Below are positions 25,450 through 33,548 of a stretch of DNA of 33,548 nucleotides, piece by piece. The notes beneath the pieces are model-generated. The model saw only the letters and a program-made list of their open reading frames with translations, did no database searches and was not told the DNA's origin. A program made the position numbers and the translations under genes. Location: NCBI GenBank assembly GCA_002715505.1, contig PAZF01000010.1, forward strand, positions 1-33,548, read 5' to 3'. Positions within the stretch are counted from its first letter, which is position 1; the number at the start of each line of letters is the position of its first letter. The DNA comes from Candidatus Pelagibacterales bacterium (GTDB taxonomy: Bacteria > Pseudomonadota > Alphaproteobacteria > TMED109).

Positions 25450-27834
25450 CTCCTTAATTCTGCATTTACTTCCTTTTTAACAGTTGTAATAATTTTTTTC
25501 ATAATTTGACTTATTTCTTCGGAATTAAAAACTTTATTTTCCTGTAAAATTTCTACTTCTACACCTACTGAAATCTTCTTTTCATAATTCTCTACATCAT
25601 ATACGTCAAAAATTAAAACCTCTCCTATTTCATTATTGCTTTTTTTAATTGCCTTAATAAGATCTTCAACGTTTCCATCCTTAGGCAAAATGAAAGAAAA
25701 ATCTTTTTTTAATCTTAGAAAAGGAGACAGTTTAAAAAGTTTTGACTCCTCTGTTACAGAATTATGTTTTAATAAATTATCAATATAAAAACAACCTAGC
25801 ACGGTCTGTTGTTTTATTTGAAAGTCTTTCATGACTTTCGGATGTAGTTCTCCAAAGCTACCTAAGGTATTATCATTCAAAATTATATCAGCAGATTTTC
25901 CAGGATGATAATATTGGCTTTTACTTCTTATAAAGTTAAGTGAAAGATTTGGAAAAGTATTTTCTAAAATTTGAGTAATTAACATTTTTATATCAAAGAA
26001 ATCAAAAAATCTTCTTTTGAAATGCCAGGTTTTTTTTTCATAGTATCCACTCAAAACTATCCCTACTTTTTTTATCTGATTAGCATAATCTATGCCCTTA
26101 AATATTTCGCCTATTTCAAATATTGAGAAAGAATCAATTCCTTTGGCGTAATTTTTAGAAACTGCATCTAATAAGTTTGGATATAAGGAATTACGCATTA
26201 CACTTAATTCTTTAGATATTGGATTTTTTATTTTTAATTCTTCTTTATAATCTGAGAAAGGAATAATTTTCTTAGGAGATATAAAAGTATAAGACTTAAT
26301 TTCATTTAATCCCAAGTTTGCTAGTTTATTTTTAATATCTATTTCAATATTTGTAGACAGAGGAATACAATTTTTAGATAGATTTATTTCACCTGAAACT
26401 TTCTTATAAGGGATTTTATCATAGCCATCTAATCTTACAATTTCTTCTACAATATCATTTGCATTGAATATATCATGTCTCCAAGAAGGCACACCAAGAA
26501 GATATTTAGAATTTTCCCTTTTTATTTCAAAACCTAATCTTTTTAAATAATTAATTTGTAATTCTGGTTTTAAGTCATAACCTGTAATACTTTTAAATAT
26601 ATCTGTTTCATAATTAATGTAAGGGTTTTTTTCTAACTCATCTCCTGAAATTACTTCACGACTGTAAGACCCCCTACAAAAACTAAAAATCATATCTGTT
26701 GCGACTTCAAGACCTTCTTTTAATCCACTTTTATCAATACCTCTTTCAAACCTATACCTTGCATCTGTTATAATATTATGTCTTTTTCCTGCATCAGAAA
26801 TTAAAATTGGATCAAAATAAGCTACTTCTAAAAATACTCTTTTTGTATTCAAGTCTACACAACTATTTGAACTTCCCATTACACCCGCTAGACTAACAAC
26901 TTTCACGTCATCTGCTATAACTAAATCTTTTTCTGTTAAAGTATAACTTTTACCGTCTAATCCAAAAAAAGTTTCGTCGTTTTTAGCTCTTCTAACTTTA
27001 AGATTTCCTTTAATTTTATCTAAGTCAAATACATGCAAAGGCCTCCCTAAATCATATAAAATATAATTTGTTATATCTACTAAAGCAGAATTTGGATTAA
27101 TACCAATTTGTGAAAGCCTGTTTCTAATGCTAAATGGACTAGAAGAATTTTTTTCTATTTTAAATTCTCTGCCAATAATTAGGGGGCAGTCCTGTTTTTT
27201 CAATAGCTCTGATAAATCCCATACTGTAGTGCTTTGAAATTCATTTTTTTTTTTACTATTATAGCTTTTATATTTTAGTTTTTTTGATAGTTTTGCAGAT
27301 AATTCTCTTGCAATTCCTTTAACAGAAGAACAATCACCTCTATTGGGAGTAAGCCCTATTTCATAAATAAAGTCTTTTTTTAAATAGCTGCCAAATTTTT
27401 CTCCTGTCTTATGTTTTTCATCTAATTCTATAATTCCTTCGGAATTATCAGATATAGCAAGCTCTTCTTCTGAACAAAGCATTCCATCGCCTTCAATGCC
27501 TCTTATATTTTTTTTTTTCCAATTTAAATTTTTTACCAGGAATATATGTTTCATTAGGAGCAAAAACTGTTTTCATATTCAGGTATAAGTTTTTAGCACC
27601 ACATACCACTGTGAAATTTTTTTTTCCAGTAGAAACCTCGCAAACACTTAATCTATCAGCATTGGGATGCTTGTTAATTTTTTTTACTTCACATACAACC
27701 ATTTCCATAAGACTAGGGTTAACTAATTCAAAATTTTCTACCTCTAGTCCTAGATCAGTTAAAAGGTTAGATATTTGAACATCATTAATATCAAAGTTTA
27801 AGTGCTCTTGTAACCAAGAAAAGGTAAACTTCAT
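25443..27834 (-). CDS. pheT: Phenylalanine--tRNA ligase beta subunit, split by a frameshift at an 11-A tract
   Basis: PheT is the beta subunit of the alpha2-beta2 PheRS and carries the tRNA-binding and editing domains. The first reading (27834 to 27493) has the N-terminal region and the OB-like tRNA-binding domain ([27 protein letters not shown]) and runs out of frame at 11 A's (plus-strand T's 27508-27518). The remainder continues in another frame from [16 protein letters not shown] to the stop at 25443, including B3/B4, B5 and the ferredoxin-fold anticodon domain. Reading 10 A's restores [12 protein letters not shown] and a 796-residue protein of normal length. The gene is essential, so slippage or a sequence error is likelier than loss. 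It overlaps pheS by four bases. Confidence 0.9.
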
Positions 27835-28904
27835 TTAAGTCCTCTGATTATATTTGGAAAACCCTCTGGCCTGAAACTATAATGTTTTAACCATCTTAAA
27901 TCATTATCATAAAACATTCTTAAATCGTTTATTCCATATTTTAACATTGCAAACCTCTCAACACCAAGTCCAAAAGCATAACCTTTGTAGTTTTTACTAT
28001 CAATTCCACAATTTTCTAAAACTTTAATATTAACCATTCCGCATCCGAGAATTTCTAACCAATCATCATTTTTTCCTATTTCAATAAAGCCTTTTTTTTT
28101 TGAAAATCCTATATCAACTTCAGCTGATGGCTCAGTAAAAGGGAAGTAAGATGGCCTAAATCTGACTGGTAAATTTTCAAGTTGGAAGAAACTCTTTAAT
28201 AAATCTATTATAATACTTTTTAAATCAGACATATTTACTTCTTTATCAACAACTAAGCCTTCTACTTGATGAAACATTGGGGAATGTGTAGAGTCATCGT
28301 CACATCTATAAGTTGCTCCTGGAGCTATTATCTTGATTGGTAGTTTTTTTTCCGACATCACTCTTATTTGTACAGGAGAAGTATGAGTTCGCAGAAGTTT
28401 ACTATTTTTATTTATATAAAATGTATCATGTTCTTGTCTAGCTGGATGACTTTCTGGAATATTTAAAGCAGTAAAGTTATTATATTCATCCTCAATGTGT
28501 GGACCTTCTTTAATTTCAAAACCCATATTTCCTAAAATACAGATAAGTTCATCTAAAGTCTTGCTTATAGGATGGATGCCACCGTGATGAAAAGGCCTTT
28601 CAGGCAAAGAAATATCTATTTTTTCTTCTATCAGTTTAGCATTAAGTACTTTATCTTCTATTTCTTGCTTCTTTGAAATAAAAAGTTGATCTATTTCTCT
28701 TTTAATAACGTTGAGAGTTTTTCCAGCATCGATCTTTTCTTTTTTTGGGAGATTTTGTAAAGCTTTTAAAAGCAAGGTTAATTTGCCATTTTTTCCAGTA
28801 TAAAAAACTCTTAATTCTTCCAAATTTTTTAAGGGTAATTCAAAACTGAGTTCTTTAAAAACTTGAGATTTTAGATCCTCTCCTTTTTTAATGAGTTCCT
28901 CTAT
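27831..28904 (-). CDS. pheS: Phenylalanine--tRNA ligase alpha subunit, apparent AUA start
   Basis: PheS is the catalytic alpha subunit. Class II motifs are plain: HPISKTLDEL, the Phe-site THTSPVQIR, GATYRCDDDSTHSPMFHQVEG (motif 2) and YAFGLGVERFAML (motif 3). The first usable ATG/GTG/TTG is a TTG at 28823, which would delete about 27 residues of the N-terminal coiled coil. Upstream the frame stays open and family-like (EELIKKGEDLKSQVFKEL) to ATA at 28904, where an in-frame TAA precedes it. GGAG lies 7 bases before this ATA. The 357-residue product is the usual length. ATT at 28892, after GAGG with 5 bases spacing, is the alternative. No ATG or GTG fits. Confidence 0.93.
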   Translation of the reverse strand: MEELIKKGEDLKSQVFKELSFELPLKNLEELRVFYTGKNGKLTLLLKALQNLPKKEKIDAGKTLNVIKREIDQLFISKKQEIEDKVLNAKLIEEKIDISLPERPFHHGGIHPISKTLDELICILGNMGFEIKEGPHIEDEYNNFTALNIPESHPARQEHDTFYINKNSKLLRTHTSPVQIRVMSEKKLPIKIIAPGATYRCDDDSTHSPMFHQVEGLVVDKEVNMSDLKSIIIDLLKSFFQLENLPVRFRPSYFPFTEPSAEVDIGFSKKKGFIEIGKNDDWLEILGCGMVNIKVLENCGIDSKNYKGYAFGLGVERFAMLKYGINDLRMFYDNDLRWLKHYSFRPEGFPNIIRGLK

Positions 28905-28927
28905 TTAAACACTCCGAAATATTTAAA

Positions 28928-29275
28928 TTAATTTTTTATTTTTTCCATAATGGCTTTAAATGCAGTAGGATCTTCAAAAGCTATATTAGCTAAAATTTTC
29001 CTATCAACTTGCAGATTTTTTTCATTTAGTTTAGCTATAAATTCTGAATATTTCATTCCTAATTGTCTACAAGCAGCATTTATTCTAATAATCCAAAGTT
29101 TTCTATATTCTCTTTTTTTATTTTTCCTATCTCTGTAGGCATATTGCATATTTTTTTCAACTCTTTGCATAGCTGCTCTAAAGGTATTTTTCTGTCTTCC
29201 TCTAGATCCCTTCGCTGCAGAAAGTACTTTTTTATGTCTCGCGTGTTTTGTAACACCTCTTTTAACTCTAGCCAT
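28928..29275 (-). CDS. rplT: 50S ribosomal protein L20
   Basis: A 115-residue L20, an early assembly protein that binds 23S rRNA. N-terminal [15 protein letters not shown] and the following [14 protein letters not shown] are diagnostic, as is [20 protein letters not shown]. It follows rpmI by 16 bases and precedes pheS by 23, the classical infC-rpmI-rplT-pheS-pheT order. In E. coli L20 represses its own operon translationally; whether it does so here is not visible. Confidence 0.98.
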   Translation of the reverse strand: MARVKRGVTKHARHKKVLSAAKGSRGRQKNTFRAAMQRVEKNMQYAYRDRKNKKREYRKLWIIRINAACRQLGMKYSEFIAKLNEKNLQVDRKILANIAFEDPTAFKAIMEKIKN

Positions 29276-29291
29276 TTTATATACCTGTAGG

Positions 29292-29489
29292 TTATGTTCT
29301 CAAAAAATTTCTTTTAATAATTCTTTCATCTTGTTTTGCCAGGATAGCAGTGCCTCTAGCATTTCTAATAAATTTATTTGTTCTTTTGATCATACCGTGT
29401 CTTTTTCCAGCCTGGTTCATTTTAACTTTACCTGAACCGGTAAAAGAAAATCTTTTTTTTGCACCGCTTTTATTTTTTATTTTAGGCAT
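29292..29489 (-). CDS. rpmI: 50S ribosomal protein L35
   Basis: A 65-residue basic protein with the L35 pattern [20 protein letters not shown], then [18 protein letters not shown]. It starts at ATG 29489, 75 bases after infC, with rplT following. Length is typical. Confidence 0.97.
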   Translation of the reverse strand: MPKIKNKSGAKKRFSFTGSGKVKMNQAGKRHGMIKRTNKFIRNARGTAILAKQDERIIKRNFLRT

Positions 29490-29564
29490 AATAATTTTTA
29501 AATATAAAAAATTAAATATATTTGTATTTACTTATCTTATCAAGTTTTATTTGAAAAAAAAAGT

Positions 29565-30101
29565 TTACTTTTTCTCTTCTGGAGTTAGTATCATGACTGC
29601 TTGTCTTCCTTCCAACTTAGGATCTAACTCTACTTTTGATATAGTCTTCGTTTCTTCTTTTACTCTTTCTAACACTTTTATTCCTAAATCTCTGTGAGCC
29701 ATTTCTCTACCTCTATATCTTAAAGAGATTTTAACTTTATCACCTGCTCCCAAAAATTTTTTTATGCTTTTGATTTTTATATTAAAGTCATTTAAATCTA
29801 TATTAGGTCTAAATTTTAATTCTTTAATATCAATAACTTTTTGCTTTTTTTTTGCCTTAGCAGCTTTTTTTTGTGCTTCAAATTTAAATTTTCCATGATC
29901 AAGTATTTTACATACAGGAGGCTTAGCGTTAGGCGAAACCTCTACCAAATCTAGACCTACATCTTCTGCCAAAGCTAAAGCTTTTTGCAGTTTAACAACG
30001 CCTACCATCTTACCATTATTATCAATAAGCCTTACTGGATCTATAAAAATTTCCTTATTTATGCGCGGACCTGCGCTACTTGGAGAATGATTTCTTACTA
30101 T
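29565..30101 (-). CDS. infC: Translation initiation factor IF-3, non-ATG start
   Basis: IF3 binds the 30S subunit, prevents premature 50S joining and rejects non-canonical start codons. The C-terminal domain is complete (KFRPNIDLNDFNIKIKSIKKF, SLRYRGREMAHRDLG, EGRQAVMILTP). The first ATG (30008) would remove half of the N-terminal domain; the frame is open upstream and reads GPRINKEI..VRLIDNNGKMVG, as in the family, back to ATA 30101 or ATT 30104. AAGGA lies 6 bases before ATA and only 3 before ATT, so I choose ATA (178 residues). A non-canonical infC start is known in E. coli (AUU), where it makes IF3 repress itself; the same logic is expected here. Confidence 0.95.
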   Translation of the reverse strand: MVRNHSPSSAGPRINKEIFIDPVRLIDNNGKMVGVVKLQKALALAEDVGLDLVEVSPNAKPPVCKILDHGKFKFEAQKKAAKAKKKQKVIDIKELKFRPNIDLNDFNIKIKSIKKFLGAGDKVKISLRYRGREMAHRDLGIKVLERVKEETKTISKVELDPKLEGRQAVMILTPEEKK

Positions 30102-30168
30102 AATAGTTCCTTTCTTTTAAATTAAAATTACTTATAACTAAATTTAAATAATAATACTATCTTTTTTT

Positions 30169-31092
30169 TTAATCTAATACTTTTATAACGTCATCAAGCA
30201 AAATATCGTTAATTAGATTTTTTTGAATAATAAAAACATTTTTTCCTACAGGAGCACATAATTTTGGGTTTGAGTCAGAACCAAATAATACTACCTTCTT
30301 AGTATCCTCTTTACTACATTGAACTAGTAAATGCATTGGGCCTGTATCATTTCCTACTATGTATTTAGATTTTTTTGCTATTTCTGCTAAATCTAAATAA
30401 TTAGTTTTTCCTACTAGATTGGTAAATTTAACTTTAGTAAAATTTTGATTAGTAAGATATTTTTTTTCAGCAATTCCCCCAATTATAACTGGACATACAT
30501 TCTTTTCGTTAAGATACTTAATTAATTGAATATAGTTTTCAGTAGCCCATCTCTTCTCTGGCCTATGAATTGATCCTCCAATAACTATCAAAAATAGGTT
30601 ATCTCCTAAGTTAAGTTTACTAATATCGCTTTTTAAAAACCCCCAATCAATAATTTTAATGCTTTTAATACCTGCTATTTTCAATTGCTGCCTGTGCCTT
30701 TCTATAGTGTGAAGGGTTTTTCTATTATCACTTAAGTGTGGATGTGAACATTTTTTTGCAATTCCATTCCATTTAAAATTTGAAAATATAGAGAAAATAA
30801 AAAAATATATATTTGTTCTACTAGAAGTTTGCAAATCAAATACCCAGTCAAACTTTTCCCTGTAAAACCATACACAAAGCTTTATCATGACGAACAAATT
30901 TATAAGCTTGGGGCGGTTATCAAATTTTATATTGTCTACAAAAGGAATAAATTTCAAAAGATCATAATATTTTGATTCTGTTAAAATTGTAATATTAGAT
31001 TTTTGATAATGTTTTTTTATAGAAAAGATAGGATAAATTGACAAAATCACATCACCAAGAGACCCATGCTTAATTATTAAAATTTTTTTCAT
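30169..31092 (-). CDS. Family 9 glycosyltransferase (heptosyltransferase-like)
   Basis: A 307-residue GT-B enzyme of the ADP-heptose:LPS heptosyltransferase family, probably acting in lipopolysaccharide core synthesis at the cytoplasmic face. Evidence is the N-terminal ILIIKHGSLGDVILSIYPI (the GSLGD loop), FDLQTSSRTNIYFF near 85, VIGGSIHRPEKRWATENY near 185 and the nucleotide-sugar site YIVGNDTGPMHL near 245. It overlaps the preceding family 4 glycosyltransferase by 23 bases, so the two form one envelope-sugar unit. The donor sugar is not determined. A 67-bp gap separates it from infC. Confidence 0.88.
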   Translation of the reverse strand: MKKILIIKHGSLGDVILSIYPIFSIKKHYQKSNITILTESKYYDLLKFIPFVDNIKFDNRPKLINLFVMIKLCVWFYREKFDWVFDLQTSSRTNIYFFIFSIFSNFKWNGIAKKCSHPHLSDNRKTLHTIERHRQQLKIAGIKSIKIIDWGFLKSDISKLNLGDNLFLIVIGGSIHRPEKRWATENYIQLIKYLNEKNVCPVIIGGIAEKKYLTNQNFTKVKFTNLVGKTNYLDLAEIAKKSKYIVGNDTGPMHLLVQCSKEDTKKVVLFGSDSNPKLCAPVGKNVFIIQKNLINDILLDDVIKVLD

Positions 31093-32252
31093 CTATTTTT
31101 TTTGCAAGCAAATTTTTATATAATTGAATAGTTTTTTTACACATCATAGTAGTTAAATATTTTTTTCTAACATTTCTAATACTTTCTTTAGATATATATT
31201 CCCTCTCTTTTGCACTAAGCAAAAGAGCCTTTTTAATATTTTCTCCAAATTCACTTACATCCATCGGTTTGCTCAGTATACCATTATTGTTGTTAATAAT
31301 TAGTTCAACTGATCCACCATGATTAAATGCTAATACAGGCCTTCCCATTGCTTGTGCCTCTAAAATAGTCCTTCCAAAAGCTTCAGGTTTAGTAGAACAT
31401 GAAATTACTAAGTCTGCTAACATCATAAAAGATGGAAGATCTCTAGTTTGATTTAAAAATAAAACTCTGTTGTTTAAATTAAGTTTCGATACTAATTTAT
31501 CTAAATAATTTTTATATTTTAATCTACTTTGAGTATCTCCTAAAATTATAAGCTTTGTATTATTATCATTTAATAAGTGAAGTGCTCTTATTGCTATCTC
31601 ATGCCCTTTCCAACTAGTAAGTCTTCCAGGCATTAGAATAGTTTTTTTAAATTCATCAGTTTTTATTTTTTTTGCAGCAGAAATAATTCTTGCAGATGTT
31701 ACCTTATCTGGAGAAAAAAAGTTTTCGTTAACGCCTCTTGGAACTACAAAAATATTATTTTTTTTTTTATATTCTTTCTCTATGTGTTCTCTTATAAAGT
31801 TGGATATAGCAATTACATAATCACCTTTTAGCATTACGCTGTTATATTTTTTTTTAATAAAGTTTTCAGTACCATAGGTTCCATGAAAAGTAGTTATAAA
31901 TGCTGTATCAGACTCTTTAGAAGCTAAATAAGCTGACCAGGCCGGAGCTCTTGATCTAGCATGAACAATGTTTATATTATATTTTTTAATAATATTTATT
32001 ATTTTTTTTTTTATTTTTATAAATAGAAAAAGGGTTTTTCCTGTCCAAAGGTAAATTTATCGATATGCAATCATTTTTTTTTATTTCTATTTCTCTGTAA
32101 CCACCTGAAGAGGCTACAATACTTTTTCCTCCTTTACTTTTTAGAAAGTTAGCTATTTCAATCGCACCAGACACCATACCTCCAGAATTAAGATGAGGGA
32201 GTACTTGTAAAAGATTTATTTGTTTAGTATTAATTTTATTTGATCTATTCAT
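31070..32252 (-). CDS. Family 4 glycosyltransferase, split by a frameshift at an 11-A tract
   Basis: A GT-B family 4 enzyme, retaining, probably adding sugars to lipopolysaccharide or another envelope glycan. The N-terminal reading (32252 to 31986) has LLQVLPHLNSGGMVSGAIEI, the usual acceptor-domain start, and breaks at 11 A's (plus-strand T's 32002-32012). Reading 10 A's continues as KKYNINIVHARSRAPAWSAY and HGTYGTENF into the reading that ends at 31070, giving 393 residues. The C-terminal half has the donor site LMPGRLTSWKGHEIAI, ADLVISCSTKPEAFGRTILE and GGSVELI. Either a true pseudogene, a slippage-rescued gene or a sequencing error. Its ATG is only 8 bases from the divergent hydrolase ATG. 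Confidence 0.82.
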
Positions 32253-32260
32253 AAAATAAA

Positions 32261-33016
32261 ATGGTTAAAAAAAATATAATAATAAATAATAACAAAATTA
32301 GCTATATACTCAAAAATAAAATGAAAAAGGGAAAGAAAGTTACTGTTGTTTTCCTATGCGGATATAGATCGGATAAAAGTGGAACAAAAGCAATTTTTCT
32401 TGAAAGTATTAGAAAAGAATTAGGATTTCAATATCTAAGATTCGATTATTCTGGGCACGGTGAATCTGGAGGAGATATTGATAATATTTTATTTTCTGAT
32501 TGGGTTAAAGAAAGCAAGCAATTAATAGAAAAATTTACAAAATATCCTCTTATTCTAATTGGATCTTCGATGGGAGGATGGATAGCATTTTATCTTTCAC
32601 TAATAATAAAGAAAAAAATATTGGGGATAATAGGAATTGCTACTGCAGCTGATTTCACTCATAAACTAAAGAATGCATTAAGCAAACAACAATATAAAAA
32701 TTATATTAAAAAAAAGAAAATAGTAATTAAATCAGAGCATTCAAATGATCCATATGTTTTTACCAAAAAATTTATTGATGATTCAAAAAAGTTTTTATTA
32801 CTGGAAAATAAAGTTAAAATAAAAAAAAAAGCTACTTTACTATATGGACTAAAAGATAATTCTGTAGATCTAGATACACAAATTAAATTACTAAAAAGCA
32901 TTGCTCATGCTGATGTTTCACTATTAATTTCAAAAAATAGTGATCATAGAATGTCATCTGATTATGATCTTAAAACTTTAAGAAATGCTGTAATAGATCA
33001 TATTATGAATTCTTAA
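32261..33016 (+). CDS. Alpha/beta hydrolase
   Basis: A 251-residue alpha/beta-fold hydrolase, probably an esterase or thioesterase (ABHD10-like). The nucleophile elbow is ILIGSSMGGW with Ser103; the acid is likely Asp199 (YGLKDNSVD) and the His is His229 (NSDHRMS), in the usual order. The HG-containing FDYSGHGESGG near 62-71 is typical. No signal peptide, so cytosolic. It is next to infC-linked envelope genes, a placement I remember from other alphaproteobacteria. It contains an in-frame run of 10 A's (32821-32830). It overlaps the convergent epimerase gene by 14 bases. Confidence 0.88.
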   Translation: MVKKNIIINNNKISYILKNKMKKGKKVTVVFLCGYRSDKSGTKAIFLESIRKELGFQYLRFDYSGHGESGGDIDNILFSDWVKESKQLIEKFTKYPLILIGSSMGGWIAFYLSLIIKKKILGIIGIATAADFTHKLKNALSKQQYKNYIKKKKIVIKSEHSNDPYVFTKKFIDDSKKFLLLENKVKIKKKATLLYGLKDNSVDLDTQIKLLKSIAHADVSLLISKNSDHRMSSDYDLKTLRNAVIDHIMNS

Positions 33017-33548
33017 TTGTATATTTTAACCCTGAGGAATAAGTTGGAAAAAGATAAGAATACTCAAATTTTTTTTTAATTTTTTTATTACTTACTTTCT
33101 TGTTAGCTTCCCAAAATTTTCTTTTTTTACTTAAAGCACCTACTTTTTTTTTATCATAACTTATAAAGTTATAATTTTTAACTTTCTTGAGTTTTATGAT
33201 TCTCAAAACAAAATTTTCTCTAGTAGAAGGAAGATCATCAACTATGTTCCAACAATTACTTTTATTGGAGCAAAAAAGTATTGTAGTTATTAGCCTCGAG
33301 ATATCAAAGACATGCACTCTAGAAAAAAAATGATTTTTTTTATTTAAAATATCCTTAAAAAAATTTTTTTCTATATTTGGTTTTTTAGGACCATATATTG
33401 CTCCTAATCTTACTATATTTAAAGTAATAGAAGTATTTTTTGAAAAATCGATCCATTTCTTTTCTGCCTCAATTCTATACTTATTATAAATATTATTTTT
33501 TCCTTTAATTAAGGAATTTTCATTAACCCATTTTCCTTTGTGATCTCC
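33003..33548 (-). CDS. NAD-dependent epimerase/dehydratase-like SDR protein (partial, 5' end outside window)
   Basis: Only the last 181 residues lie in the window; the frame is open to the edge, and a GTG at 33317 is not the true start. Reading from the edge gives GDHKGKWVNENS, then YRIEAEKKW, the LNIVRLGAIYGP segment of extended or atypical SDR enzymes, SRVHVFDISRLI and WNIVDDLPST. This pattern matches YeeZ-like atypical SDR proteins; the catalytic Tyr and the Rossmann NAD site are outside the window. The terminal 60 residues are Lys-rich. Substrate unknown. Confidence 0.8.
   Translation of the reverse strand, partial: GDHKGKWVNENSLIKGKNNIYNKYRIEAEKKWIDFSKNTSITLNIVRLGAIYGPKKPNIEKNFFKDILNKKNHFFSRVHVFDISRLITTILFCSNKSNCWNIVDDLPSTRENFVLRIIKLKKVKNYNFISYDKKKVGALSKKRKFWEANKKVSNKKIKKKFEYSYLFPTYSSGLKYTIKNS

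Noticed and set aside
32821-32830. Run of 10 A's in the hydrolase gene as a further frameshift
   Set aside because: The frame is intact across it, and the catalytic His follows in frame.

Overview
The window is A+T-rich (about 70% by eye) and gene-dense, with short intergenic gaps and many overlapping start/stop codons. It looks like chromosome from a streamlined, probably marine, alphaproteobacterium. Pointers are a stand-alone hisI beside folE, an Rrf2-suf cluster, a class III cyclase of the alphaproteobacterial type, infC-rpmI-rplT-pheS-pheT beside envelope-sugar genes and an alpha/beta hydrolase, and a TRAP-type binding protein. The SAR11/HIMB59/AEGEAN-169 grade is a guess. I saw no prophage, insertion sequence, CRISPR array or convincing rho-independent terminator.

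Layout. 1-13338 is a long minus-strand run, read from its 5' end as folE, maf, cysS, thrS, yidD, a Rap1a/Tai-like exported protein, gltB, gltD, an Rrf2 regulator and the start of sufB. 13397-20753 is a plus-strand block: hisI, a large TonB-dependent receptor, a TonB-like protein, sufE, a small membrane protein, then a cobalamin riboswitch controlling btuB and a DUF6580-like membrane protein. 20750-23817 is minus: trmL, a lipoprotein TRAP-type binding protein and a DASS/SLC13 transporter placed where DctQ/DctM would be expected. 23878-25026 is a membrane-anchored class III cyclase (plus), followed by tRNA-Ser(GGA) on minus and a small plus-strand membrane protein. 25443-30101 is the translation cluster on minus. 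30169-32252 holds two envelope glycosyltransferases (minus), then an alpha/beta hydrolase (plus) and the end of an NAD-dependent epimerase (minus, cut by the window edge).

Main points. (1) infC and pheS, in one cluster, both lack ATG/GTG/TTG at the start that homology demands. Each has a Shine-Dalgarno sequence placed before an AUA codon, so pheS may share the IF3-sensitive initiation known for infC. (2) pheT and a family-4 glycosyltransferase are each split by a frameshift at an 11-A tract, and both need one A fewer; this is either polymerase slippage or homopolymer error. (3) A TRAP-type binding protein pairs with a DASS carrier, a possible binding-protein-dependent elevator transporter. 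(4) The vitamin B12 locus pairs riboswitch-btuB with a DUF6580-like inner-membrane protein and shows no BtuCDF nearby. (5) Several palindromic candidate operators occur: an IscR-like box filling the rrf2-suf promoter spacer, twin 17-bp palindromes before gltB, and one on the trmL/cyclase divide. All calls come from reading the sequence; no database search was run.
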